Source of the DNA: Iodobacter sp025352645
GTDB lineage: Bacteria > Pseudomonadota > Gammaproteobacteria > Burkholderiales > Chitinibacteraceae
Length of the DNA stretch: 64,000 nt
NCBI RefSeq assembly: GCF_033446605.1
Contig: NZ_JAWQUO010000002.1
Coordinates: 124,001 to 188,000 of the forward strand
Reading direction: 5' to 3'
Shown here: positions 51,787-60,943 of the stretch, one piece after another
How positions within the stretch are numbered: the stretch's first letter is position 1
How the letters are laid out: every line of letters starts with the position of its first letter
Notes under the pieces: generated by a model
Databases searched by the model: none
The model's input: the letters and a program-made list of their open reading frames with translations, nothing else
Told to the model about the DNA's origin: nothing
Position numbers and translations under genes: made by a program

Positions 51787-51982
51787 ATTGTTGATACCTT
51801 ATTAACTTAAATAAACATTGTACTGAGAATAGCGATAAGCTGGGCTTGAATCGCTCTGGGTTTTGTTACCCTCTGTATGTAAAGCTTGGCGATGGATAGC
51901 GCAGCTTATGGGCAGTAAAATAGCATGCTGCTATTTAGATGAGTGCTCAGTCTATAATGGCGTAAATCAGCGGGGGCAGTGA

Positions 51983-52399
51983 ATGAATGCAGAATGCGTA
52001 CTTTGCCAAGAGAGTGGTGGTGAAACCCTTTGGCAAGATGATTTTTGTCGTGTTGTTTTAGTTGATGAAGCGGGATATGCAGGTTTTTGCCGCGTTATCT
52101 TGAAACAGCATGTGGCGGAGTTTAGTGATTTAAGTGCCAGCGATAGAAACCGCTTAATGCAATTGGTATTTGCTGTTGAATTGGCAGTGCGTAGCACCTT
52201 GCAACCGGATAAAATAAATTTGGCCAGCTTAGGCAATATGGTGCCGCATTTACATTGGCATGTGATTCCCCGTTTTAAACAAGATCGCCATTTTCCCGCG
52301 CCCATTTGGGCCGAGGCTGCTCGCCCAGATGCAGAGAGCCAAATTTCAAGTAAGCAGTTATTAGCCCTTAAAATTGCATTACAGGCCCTACAAGCATGA
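51983..52399 (+). CDS. HIT family protein
   Basis: 138 residues of the histidine-triad superfamily. The N-terminus has CVLCQESGGETLWQDDFCRVVLVDEAGYAGFCRVIL, and the HxHxH signature is NMVPHLHWHVIPRFKQDRHFP. Such proteins hydrolyse nucleotide phosphoramidates or dinucleoside polyphosphates. Overlaps the next gene by 4 bp (ATGA), hence coupled to it. Confidence 0.92.
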   Translation: MNAECVLCQESGGETLWQDDFCRVVLVDEAGYAGFCRVILKQHVAEFSDLSASDRNRLMQLVFAVELAVRSTLQPDKINLASLGNMVPHLHWHVIPRFKQDRHFPAPIWAEAARPDAESQISSKQLLALKIALQALQA

Positions 52400-53967
52400 A
52401 CTCACTGCCTTTTACCGATGCCCGCAGCGCCAAAGATTGGCTCATTTTACTACCGCTGATTAATACGCCGGTGGCCCATGCCGAGCTAAGCCACGCCATG
52501 CGTGCCTTAGCTACCAGTGATTTATCGGCTTTAGAATCGCTTAAAGCTTTAGAGCTATTGCGTGAATCGGTACACGATGTGCAATTTGCTTTACTTGCAG
52601 AATACGCCGCCAAGCCTTTGCCTTTAAACACACATGAGCAGGCGCAGTGGCTGGCAGCTTGCGATATGTGGGAATCCATGGCGGATGCCTATGCACGTTG
52701 TTGGGAAGCTGCCGTTATCAAAGATGCTGTGGTGCACGAGTTCTTAGCCTTATTGGCACAACGTACTTTGCGTTGCTTGGGCTTTGTGATTCGCGGGTTT
52801 TATACCGTAGGGCAAAAAGTGCCTGATGTAATTTGGCAGAAGACTTTTGCTTGTTATCGATTGGCTGAAGAACAACATATTTGTGAGCAAAAAGTAAAAG
52901 ACAGCTTACTTTATGCAGGGGAAACAACGACCGCTCAAGCGGTGTTTATCCATGCCCTACTATTGTCTGCAGCAAACCCAGGCCAGCACACACTTAAGCG
53001 TTTGCTCTGGATAGATCAAAGATTAGAGTTGCTTGCATTGCGCAGCAGTATCGCCCTTGCCGCACCGGCCGTGCCGGGAAAAACAGCTTTGCAAATTGAT
53101 TTAGATCACCCAGCGCCTCCGCAGCGAATGGGTGCACCTTTGCAAGGGGCTAGCGTGCGTGAAATTGATACGCTGGCTTTGGCGCAAGTATTATCCAAGC
53201 GAATTAAGCAGCTTCGCCAAGGTGAAATGCCAGAAGAGCTTGGTTTGGGTAAAGAATTTGGCTTGCAAGTGACGATGGATCTTCTGCTAGATCTTTATCG
53301 GTTTTGGTGTGATCACGGCACAGAGCGTGCCCCAAGGGAGGCCACGGCCCGCACCGTACCAGTTATTTTAGGGTTGCATGCGCAGCATCGTTATGTGATG
53401 GATGGCCAGTATCAAGCGCCGCCACATGAAGCCGGTTTTGGTAGCCGTGATTTGCTGGATTTACACCTTTTTGGTGATGTAGCTTCTACGCGGCAAGCTG
53501 CTGCGGTGCAGGCTTTACCCCCAATTGAATTATGGGAGGTCATCAATGAAACGGCTCAAGGGTTACGCTTAAGCCGCAGGGCGCAGCAGGGGGAGCGGAT
53601 TAGCTTAAATCAATTGATGGTGGTTAAAACATCGTCACGTTACTTAGCTGGAGCTGTGCGTTGGCTGGAAGAAAGCGAAGGTCAGTTACATGTGGGAATG
53701 GTGCTACTGCCTGGTTTGCCAAAGCCTGCCGCGATTCGCCCTTCAGAAACCACTCGCAGTGATGCAACGTACACCGATGTGGTGCTGTTACCCGCTATGG
53801 TGGCCTTAAAAGCGCCTACTTCACTGCTATTGCCGATTGGCTGGTTTCGAATGGGCAGGCAGTGCGAGCTTTGGAATGGGACCAGTATGATTAAAATTAA
53901 GCTACTAACCTTACTAGAGCGCGGCAGTGATTTTGAACGGGTTTATTTTACTGAGTTGATTCTTTGA
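52396..53967 (+). CDS. Conserved hypothetical with possible PilZ-like C-terminal domain
   Basis: 523 residues, cytoplasmic, no signal or membrane segment. The N-terminal ~220 residues are helical with Leu-rich regions (LKALELLRESVHDVQFALLAEYA; TLRCLGFVIRGFYTVGQ). The rest contains NETAQGLRLSRRAQQGERISLNQLMVVK, VRWLEESEGQLHVGMVLLPG and LLPIGWFRMGRQCELWNGTSMIKIKLLTLLERGSDFERV. The last segments suggest a beta-barrel like a degenerate PilZ domain, but the RxxxR...DxSxxG c-di-GMP signature is not clear. Coupled to the HIT gene and convergent with the HD-GYP cluster. Function unknown. Confidence 0.6.
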   Translation: MNSLPFTDARSAKDWLILLPLINTPVAHAELSHAMRALATSDLSALESLKALELLRESVHDVQFALLAEYAAKPLPLNTHEQAQWLAACDMWESMADAYARCWEAAVIKDAVVHEFLALLAQRTLRCLGFVIRGFYTVGQKVPDVIWQKTFACYRLAEEQHICEQKVKDSLLYAGETTTAQAVFIHALLLSAANPGQHTLKRLLWIDQRLELLALRSSIALAAPAVPGKTALQIDLDHPAPPQRMGAPLQGASVREIDTLALAQVLSKRIKQLRQGEMPEELGLGKEFGLQVTMDLLLDLYRFWCDHGTERAPREATARTVPVILGLHAQHRYVMDGQYQAPPHEAGFGSRDLLDLHLFGDVASTRQAAAVQALPPIELWEVINETAQGLRLSRRAQQGERISLNQLMVVKTSSRYLAGAVRWLEESEGQLHVGMVLLPGLPKPAAIRPSETTRSDATYTDVVLLPAMVALKAPTSLLLPIGWFRMGRQCELWNGTSMIKIKLLTLLERGSDFERVYFTELIL

Positions 53968-53990
53968 TATGAGCCTAAGCCGTCGATTTG

Positions 53991-55580
53991 TTAATCCAAG
54001 CCTTTGGCAATGAGTAATAGCTTTTCTTCGTCAACACTATCAATTTGGGTGGGGCCTAGAAATAAATCGGCGTAGCTTTTCCATACTTTTTCTTTCACAA
54101 AAATCTCGAATAAATCAGTATCAATATGTTGCTCCTTCGCCATACGCGCCAATATGGTGAGGGATTGCGATATTTTCATGCCGTCTTTATACGGCCTATC
54201 TCGAGCCGTAAGTGCCTCAAATACATCAGCAATACCCATAATGCGTGCCTGCACGCTCATTTGTTCTTTTTTTAAGCCCCGAGGATAGCCTTTGCCATCC
54301 ATTCTTTCGTGGTGGCCACCGGCAAATTCAGGCACATTTTTTAAATGCTTGGGCCAAGGCAGCGATTCCAACATCTCGATAGTGACTTCAATATGGTGAT
54401 TAATAATTTGCCGCTCTGCACCGGTGAGCGTGCCTCGGGCAATCGATAGATTTTCTATTTCTTCACTGGAAAGAAAATCACTGCTTTCCCCTTCGGGATT
54501 GATCCAAATTTGCTGGCCAATTGTTTTAACCCGTGCGCAAGCAGCATCAGGCATAAATTCCCCGCCAGTATTGGCATGCTGCAAAAAAGATCGATCTGAT
54601 TCGATTTGTTCTACCCGCTGTTTCCATTCTATTTCTGTAGATTTTCCACGTAAATAATCAATTTCTGCATCCCGTTTTAGCACTTCAAAACGTGTGTCTA
54701 TTAAATGAATACGATCAAAAATAGTCTGTAATTTTGTGGCTTTATCCACAACATGCACTGGGGTGGTTATTTTTCCGCAATCGTGTAAAAGCCCTGCAAT
54801 TTTTAATTCGTAGCGATCTCTATTGTCCATTGTAAAATCAGCTAATGTGCCGTAATTGGCTTGATTTACCGCTTCGGCCAACATAATGGTCAGTGCAGGG
54901 ACACGTTGGCAATGTCCGCCGGTATAGGGTGATTTATCGTCGATGGCTAAGTTGATTAAGTTAATAAAGGATTCAAACAATTCTTCTAATTGATGAATTA
55001 AGCGCCGATTAGTAAGAGCAATGGCGGCTTGTGAGGCGAGCGATTCGGCCATGCTTTGGCTATCTTCATCAAAATAGCTTAATTCCCCATACTGATCTTT
55101 TGCATTAATTAATTGCAATACGCCGATGATTTCTCTTTCATGGTTTTTCATGGGTACCGTTAAAAACGATTTAGAGCGGTAGCCGGTGCTGGAGTCAAAG
55201 TTTTTGGTGCCTGAAAAATCATAGCCTTTGGCGGTATAGGCGTCTTCAATATTAATAGTGATATCTTTATTAACGGCACAAGCCACCACATTATTAAAAT
55301 TGGGCGAGCCATCGGTGTGGCGTAGCATGACTGGTGGTAAATTAGTGGGGTGGCCGGTGGTGCCACCAAGGGCAATGCCCAGTGATTCGGTGATCACAAT
55401 CTGAAAATAGAGTGCGCCGTCTTTTACAATATAAAGTGTACCCGCATCGGCATTGACTAAATGCTTGGCGGCAATGAGGATGGTTTCCATTAGCTTGTCG
55501 ATATGATTTTCACAAGATAATGCAATGCCAATGGCATTGAGTTTTTCTAAGCGCTCGTGAAGGATATCGTGGCTTAACAT
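53991..55580 (-). CDS. GAF-HD-GYP cyclic di-GMP phosphodiesterase
   Basis: About 529 residues: an N-terminal GAF domain (~15-195, TLYIVKDGALYFQIVITESLGIALGG and FLTVPMKNHEREIIGVLQLINAK), a linker and a C-terminal HD-GYP domain. The HD pair is GLLHDCGKITTPVHVV and the GYP motif is GGHHERMDGKGYPRGL, both complete. Residues RIMGIADVFEALTARDRPYK complete the metal site. It should cleave c-di-GMP to pGpG or GMP. I used ATG 55580, eight bases after the stop of the preceding ATPase gene; 55601 would overlap it. It is the last gene of the signalling array. Confidence 0.93.
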   Translation of the reverse strand: MLSHDILHERLEKLNAIGIALSCENHIDKLMETILIAAKHLVNADAGTLYIVKDGALYFQIVITESLGIALGGTTGHPTNLPPVMLRHTDGSPNFNNVVACAVNKDITINIEDAYTAKGYDFSGTKNFDSSTGYRSKSFLTVPMKNHEREIIGVLQLINAKDQYGELSYFDEDSQSMAESLASQAAIALTNRRLIHQLEELFESFINLINLAIDDKSPYTGGHCQRVPALTIMLAEAVNQANYGTLADFTMDNRDRYELKIAGLLHDCGKITTPVHVVDKATKLQTIFDRIHLIDTRFEVLKRDAEIDYLRGKSTEIEWKQRVEQIESDRSFLQHANTGGEFMPDAACARVKTIGQQIWINPEGESSDFLSSEEIENLSIARGTLTGAERQIINHHIEVTIEMLESLPWPKHLKNVPEFAGGHHERMDGKGYPRGLKKEQMSVQARIMGIADVFEALTARDRPYKDGMKISQSLTILARMAKEQHIDTDLFEIFVKEKVWKSYADLFLGPTQIDSVDEEKLLLIAKGLD

Positions 55581-55588
55581 CTTGCGGC

Positions 55589-57943
55589 CTACTTGATGCA
55601 CACGGCGCGAATCTGCGCCATATCGGTCAGGCCTTGCAGCACTTTTTCAATGCCATCTTGTTTAAGAGTACGCATACCTTCCTCTAAAGCGGTAGCCAGT
55701 AGCTCGGCGACTCGAGCGTGTTCTTGGATCTGTTTTTTTACGGTGTCTGTGCCAACTAATAGCTCGTGCAAGCCAAGCCGTCCTTTGTAGCCAGTGTTAT
55801 TACATGCATCGCAGCCTTTGGGCCGATATAGGGTGAATTGGCCTAGTTTTTTAGCATCTTCTTTATTAGAAAACTGTGTTACCCAATCTTTATATACGGT
55901 CTCTAAGGCGAGTTCGGGGTCATTCTGCCAGTCGGTCGTTTGCTGTAGTTCTGCGCTGTATTCATGCAGCATGGACTTGATTTCTGCAGGCTCTGCGATA
56001 TAGGCTTCTTTGCATTTACAGAGTCTTTTTGCCAAGCGTTGCGCCAAAATACCCAGCAGTGCGTCGGCAAAATTGAAGGGATCCATTCCCATATCTAGTA
56101 GGCGAATAATTGATTCTGGGGCGCTATTGGTGTGCAGGGTGGCAAGCACCAAATGCCCAGTCAGCGAGGCTTCAATCCCCGTACTGGTGGTTTCTTTATC
56201 GCGCATTTCCCCCACCATAATGATGTCGGGGTCGGCGCGTAAAAAGGCTTTCATAATGGTGGCAAAAGTGAGCCCCGCCTTATTATTCACCTGCACTTGC
56301 CGCAGGCCTTTTTGGGTGATTTCAACGGGGTCTTCTACGGTCCAGATCTTCGTGTCTGGCGTGTTTAGGTGTTTCAAGATTGAGTGTAGGGTGGTGGTTT
56401 TACCCGAGCCAGTTGGCCCACAGACAAAAAACAAGCCATAGGGCTTGGCAATCACGGATTTTAAATTGCTGATGGTGCGGGTAGAAAGCGCCAGCTTATC
56501 TAGCGGCAGTGGCTCGCCCGAGGCCAAAATCCGCATCACCACATCTTCAACGCCGCCTTGGGTAGGGATGGTGGCCACCCGCAGCTCGATATCGTAGCCA
56601 GGCACATATTTTTTAAACTTGATCTTGCCATCCTGCGGCTTACGTTTTTCTGAGATATCCAGATCGCACATGATTTTGATGCGGGTGACTAAGGGGTTGC
56701 GGTAGGAGGCAGGCACTTCTTTGTAAGCCACTAAAGAGCCATCACGGCGAAAGCGAATTCGGGTTTTTTCGTGGCCGGGAGCTGGCTCAATATGGATGTC
56801 GGATACGCCGGTTTTATAGGCTTCAATAATAATTTGATTCACCAGCTTAACCAGCTCATTGTCTTGCGCCGCTGAGATTTCTTCGGGCGACACGGGCTCG
56901 GCGTCTTCTTCATCCCCCATCGTGGAGAGCAATGCGTCGATATTGTTATCACTGCTTTGCTCGCCAAAAAATAGATCCAGTGTTTGTTGGAATTCTGATT
57001 TGGTAGTGACGCGGTAAATAGCTTTTTTATTGGGGAAAACATGGGCTACGGTATGGCTGGCACGGATGCGCTCTGGGTCGGTGGTCAGAATAATAATGCC
57101 TTCTTTTTCTTCATCGACCGGCAGCCATTCATTTTCAGCGGCGTATTCCCGTTTGATATGCTTCAGTAAGTCTTGGGGCTTAATTCTATCTGGCTTATAG
57201 GTTTCATAAGCTACCCCAAAGTAGCCAGCGAGTGATTGCCCGAGAGCAGCAAGGGGTACTTGGTATTTTTCGCTGAGTAGTGCTTCTAAATCGAGTTTAT
57301 CCCGATGGCTTTCCCGCAGTGCCACTTGTAGCGCGGCTTGGGTGATGACATTGGCGGCCACTAAACCACCGTATTTATGCTGTGGTGAAAAAGGGAAAGG
57401 TTGCTGCTGTCTTTGTTGCAAAGCAATGGCCAGCGTTTTAGCCAGTAGCCGAATCCCTTCTTCGGTTTGTATTTCAAAGGGATGTTGTTGCTTATTATTG
57501 ATCAGCTGCACCACCCCAATCAGGGTGCCATCCAGCTCGGCCAAGAGGGGGGCAGCCAGCATTTCTCTAGCGTGAAAGCCGGTTTGCTTATCCACGGCTT
57601 GTAAAAATTGTAGGGTGGGGCTGTAGCTGGCTAACTCTTCTGAATTATAAACATCACTAATATTAACCAGCTGTTTATGATTGGCAACAAAGCCCGCCAC
57701 GCTGCGGTCATTCACCGGAATTCGCAGTTCTTTAAAGCCTTCTAAGCCTGTTTTAACCCTTGACGTCATTTCATTGCCGGTATCGTTGGCCACATAAATA
57801 GTGAGCCGTTCTGCGCCAAATACCGTACACACTTCCGCGCTGATTTCGAGCAAAATTTCATCGATATGCCGCGTCGCATGAATGCGATTGGTCAGCCCTT
57901 GTAGTTCATGCATAAAGCGCAAGGCATTGTCTTTTTGACTCAT
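55589..57943 (-). CDS. GAF-GspE/PilB-type secretion ATPase
   Basis: 784 residues: GAF domain (~1-175), a T2SSE/MshEN-type N-terminal region (~190-330, KYGGLVAANVITQAALQVAL), then the GspE motor. Walker A is GPTGSGKTTTLHS near 507, the Asp box DPVEITQKGLRQVQVN, Walker B DPDIIMVGEMRD, and the His box LATLHTNSAPESIIRLLDMG. The zinc tetracysteine pairs are CKC near 640 and CDACN near 733. No pilin, GspF, GspD or pilC homologue is nearby. The GAF addition and its place between a cAMP phosphodiesterase and an HD-GYP protein are unusual for a pilus motor. Confidence 0.92.
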   Translation of the reverse strand: MSQKDNALRFMHELQGLTNRIHATRHIDEILLEISAEVCTVFGAERLTIYVANDTGNEMTSRVKTGLEGFKELRIPVNDRSVAGFVANHKQLVNISDVYNSEELASYSPTLQFLQAVDKQTGFHAREMLAAPLLAELDGTLIGVVQLINNKQQHPFEIQTEEGIRLLAKTLAIALQQRQQQPFPFSPQHKYGGLVAANVITQAALQVALRESHRDKLDLEALLSEKYQVPLAALGQSLAGYFGVAYETYKPDRIKPQDLLKHIKREYAAENEWLPVDEEKEGIIILTTDPERIRASHTVAHVFPNKKAIYRVTTKSEFQQTLDLFFGEQSSDNNIDALLSTMGDEEDAEPVSPEEISAAQDNELVKLVNQIIIEAYKTGVSDIHIEPAPGHEKTRIRFRRDGSLVAYKEVPASYRNPLVTRIKIMCDLDISEKRKPQDGKIKFKKYVPGYDIELRVATIPTQGGVEDVVMRILASGEPLPLDKLALSTRTISNLKSVIAKPYGLFFVCGPTGSGKTTTLHSILKHLNTPDTKIWTVEDPVEITQKGLRQVQVNNKAGLTFATIMKAFLRADPDIIMVGEMRDKETTSTGIEASLTGHLVLATLHTNSAPESIIRLLDMGMDPFNFADALLGILAQRLAKRLCKCKEAYIAEPAEIKSMLHEYSAELQQTTDWQNDPELALETVYKDWVTQFSNKEDAKKLGQFTLYRPKGCDACNNTGYKGRLGLHELLVGTDTVKKQIQEHARVAELLATALEEGMRTLKQDGIEKVLQGLTDMAQIRAVCIK

Positions 57944-57950
57944 GATTTAC

Positions 57951-58715
57951 TCAGAAGGTGATGATTTGGCTCTGCTCTAATCGGCTAATGGTGAAGTGCA
58001 AATTATCTCGTAAGATTTCTTGCATGGTGAGTTCGGAGTCTGCGGGTTTTAAGTGAGTGACCAGTACTTGGGTGGGGCGGCTTAAAAATTTGAGCTGCTC
58101 TAGTAGGGTGAGCGGGCAAAAATGTTTGGCGGCATTGGCCAGCTCATATTCGCGATTACTAAATGCGGTTTCAATAATTAAATGGCTGAGATTTTCGGTG
58201 GCATTGACGATGTCCCAAAACGCGGGGCTACAGACGGAGTCTCCACTAAAAATCACCGAGTTTTTACCGCTATCTAGCTGATACCCCACAGCAGGTACGG
58301 TGTGCACGGCGGGGATGGCGGTTATGGTGCATTGATCGATGCTGCAGGACTGGCCAAGATCCAGTATGGAGTAGCGCATAAAGGGCGTTTTGGCGTCTGG
58401 AATCTTGTTAAAGTCTGGCCAGACTGCCCAGTTGAAGATATGTTTTTTTAAGACATTGAGGGTGATTTCAGTGGCATATACCGTGAGCGGGGCGCTACGG
58501 CTGCCCATAATGGTATCGACCAACATGGGTAGGCAGGCAATATGATCGAGATGGCTATGGGTGATAAAGACATGCTCAATGCGGGTGAGGGCGGTAAAGC
58601 TTAAATCGCCCACGCCAGTACCGGCATCAATTAAAATTGAATCGTTGATTAGAAAAGACGTGGTGCGGTTTGCTCCGCCTATGCCGCCACTACAGCCCAG
58701 TATTCGTAATTGCAT
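57951..58715 (-). CDS. Class II 3',5'-cyclic-nucleotide phosphodiesterase
   Basis: 254-residue MBL-fold enzyme. The class II signature is THSHLDHIACLPMLVD with metal ligands His53, His55, Asp57 and His58. SGDSVCSPAFWDIV and LIIETAFSNREYELA contribute the later ligands, and LVTHLKPAD the last His. No signal peptide, so it acts in the cytoplasm and should hydrolyse cAMP. It starts 15 bp after the cyclase stop and ends 7 bp before the ATPase gene, so synthesis and breakdown are co-transcribed. Confidence 0.88.
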   Translation of the reverse strand: MQLRILGCSGGIGGANRTTSFLINDSILIDAGTGVGDLSFTALTRIEHVFITHSHLDHIACLPMLVDTIMGSRSAPLTVYATEITLNVLKKHIFNWAVWPDFNKIPDAKTPFMRYSILDLGQSCSIDQCTITAIPAVHTVPAVGYQLDSGKNSVIFSGDSVCSPAFWDIVNATENLSHLIIETAFSNREYELANAAKHFCPLTLLEQLKFLSRPTQVLVTHLKPADSELTMQEILRDNLHFTISRLEQSQIITF

Positions 58716-58730
58716 AAGCAGCCTTTGGTG

Positions 58731-60941
58731 CTATTTGCTATCAAAGTTATGAATACCATCCCAGTCTGCTGGAGGTGGATTTTGCCTAAAGCTTTGAATT
58801 CTTTGTAAATATAGTGCGTAAATTTTGCAATCGGCGTTTAGTTTTTGCAGATTAAGCAATTGCATCTCGGCTAAATCCCATTCTTGCTTGCGGTAGAGTT
58901 TGAGGCATTCATGAAACAGCGCTAAGAGGCTGGCGTTATTGGCAGCTAAGGCTTGCGGTTCGTATAAAGTAACCGCATCATTTTTGCCTACCACGCGCAC
59001 ACGATCAATTTCTCGGTAGACAAGATCAGGGGCCGCGGCGCGGGTGTATTCACTGACTAAAATACTCACGCCGTAGTACTTGGTAAGGCTTTCAACTCTG
59101 GATGCCAAATTAACGGCATCGCCCATGACGGTGTAATTCATTCGAAATTGCGAGCCCATATCGCCTACCGTGACATTGCCGGTATTCACGCCAACTCCAA
59201 CAGAAATCTCAGGCCAGTTGCGTGCGGCAAGCTTGGGGTTGAGTTTATCGATGGCTACTTGAATCTCTAGCGCTGCTAAAACGGCGTTTTGGGCATGATC
59301 GGGATCAAACACGGGCGCGCCCCAGAATGCCATAACGCAATCGCCAATGTATTTATCGATGGTGCCTAAGTGCTGATGGCGAATCACTGTTGAGATTTCA
59401 GTTAAAAACTCATTCATAAATCGGCTTAGCTCATCTGCGGGCATACCTTCAGAGATTTGGGTAAAGCTTCTTACATCGGTAAACAGTACGGAGAGTGGTT
59501 TGCTTTGGCCTACCATAGTGTATTTTTCTGGATCTTCGCTCATGCGCTCAACTAATTCTGGCACAACGTATTGGCCAAATAACTGGGTGAGTTGACGTTT
59601 ACGGCGGCTTTCAAAGAAATAGCCATAGGCCATATTGAGGGTATAGAGCCCAATGATCAGCATTAGCGAGGCGGCTAAGGGCATATCTAGATTGGCATAG
59701 CGCCACAGGGCTACATTGCCAGCAAAAAGCAGCAGCAATAAAATCAGGCAAGTGATACTGGCAATTAATGGCGAAAATCGAATCAAAAGCCAAACCAATA
59801 GCGGGCCTAAAATCATTAATAGTAAAAACTCTGCACCCAATAAATAGCCAGGGTGCTGTGGCAGGGTTTCATCCAAAATAGCGGCAATTAAATTTGCATG
59901 CACTTCTACCCCTGCGTAGGCTTCACCTACTGGGGTAACGCGTAAGTCTTTTAGGCCAGGAGCGGTGGTGCCTAGTAAAACGATACGATCTTTCAGTGCC
60001 GCTTGGCTTACTGTTCCAGAAATAACATCGGTGGCTGATACATAAGGGAAGCTGCCTTCTGGCCCCTTGTAAGGGATTAACGCCCAGCCACTTTCATTGA
60101 CGGGTAAGTTTCGATGGCCAAGGCGAAAGGCTTCTAGCGCAAAAGTGCCATCGGCACTTTCTTCAATAATGGGGTTAAAGCTTTCTTGCCCCAGTGCGAT
60201 GCGCGTTAATGCCAGCCCCAGTGCTGGATAATATTGATCGCCAATTCTAGCTACCAACGGCACACGTCTTGCTACACCATCTTTATCTACAACCGGCACA
60301 AAGTGCCCACCGTGGCCAGCCGCATTTTGTAAGCTGGGTAGATTACCGCCGTAGGTTTTGCCACCCCAAATATGTTTGGCCACAGCGGCTAGATCGCTCT
60401 TGCCAAGGATAGGTGGGGGCAGGGCGCCACTCGAAATCGCTTTGGCTTCATTGCTAAAATAAAAACCAGTAACAATTGGGCGATTACTTAGCGCTTTGGC
60501 AAAGCGTGCATCGGTGTCTAGCTCGGGGCTCATCCGAGCTAGCTCGGTTTGAAAAGCAGGGTTGTTGCGCAGCTCATTTTGGGCTAAGCGGTGCAATACC
60601 GGCAGGCCGGAGCTTTCGTCTGGCTCGGCAAATACCACATCAAAGCCCAGCGCCTTAATATGGTAATGATCAAACAGCTGATCCACTAATTTGGCTAAAT
60701 GATCACGCCGCCAAGGCCAGCGGCCAAGCTCAGCTAGGCTTTTTTCATCGATATCTACAATGGCAATGCGCTGGTCTACGCCGCCTGGCATGCTTAGGCG
60801 TAAGCGTACATCATAAAGATAAACATCGATCTGGCTGAGGGTGGGGAAGCGTGGAGCGCCCAGCACATGCATAAAGGCCAGCAGCAGCAGCAGGCTACCG
60901 AGTAAAACTTGTGGCAGATATTTGCGTATGCTGGCTTTCAT
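58731..60941 (-). CDS. CHASE2-domain class III adenylate cyclase
   Basis: 736 residues. TM1 is in VLLGSLLLLLAFMHVLGA, followed by an extracytoplasmic CHASE2 domain (~40-340, RIAIVDIDEKSLAELGRWPWRRDHLAKLVD) and three further helices (~345-430). The cytoplasmic class III cyclase has metal Asp in LFTDVRSF (~485), Lys in IDKYIGDCVMAFWGAP and Asn/Arg in MGDAVNLASRVE (~607). The Lys and the Thr in YTVMGD at the base-selecting positions favour ATP over GTP. A ~60-residue TPR-like tail follows. Starts 3 bp after the FHA gene. Confidence 0.92.
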   Translation of the reverse strand: MKASIRKYLPQVLLGSLLLLLAFMHVLGAPRFPTLSQIDVYLYDVRLRLSMPGGVDQRIAIVDIDEKSLAELGRWPWRRDHLAKLVDQLFDHYHIKALGFDVVFAEPDESSGLPVLHRLAQNELRNNPAFQTELARMSPELDTDARFAKALSNRPIVTGFYFSNEAKAISSGALPPPILGKSDLAAVAKHIWGGKTYGGNLPSLQNAAGHGGHFVPVVDKDGVARRVPLVARIGDQYYPALGLALTRIALGQESFNPIIEESADGTFALEAFRLGHRNLPVNESGWALIPYKGPEGSFPYVSATDVISGTVSQAALKDRIVLLGTTAPGLKDLRVTPVGEAYAGVEVHANLIAAILDETLPQHPGYLLGAEFLLLMILGPLLVWLLIRFSPLIASITCLILLLLLFAGNVALWRYANLDMPLAASLMLIIGLYTLNMAYGYFFESRRKRQLTQLFGQYVVPELVERMSEDPEKYTMVGQSKPLSVLFTDVRSFTQISEGMPADELSRFMNEFLTEISTVIRHQHLGTIDKYIGDCVMAFWGAPVFDPDHAQNAVLAALEIQVAIDKLNPKLAARNWPEISVGVGVNTGNVTVGDMGSQFRMNYTVMGDAVNLASRVESLTKYYGVSILVSEYTRAAAPDLVYREIDRVRVVGKNDAVTLYEPQALAANNASLLALFHECLKLYRKQEWDLAEMQLLNLQKLNADCKIYALYLQRIQSFRQNPPPADWDGIHNFDSK

Positions 60942-60943
60942 GA

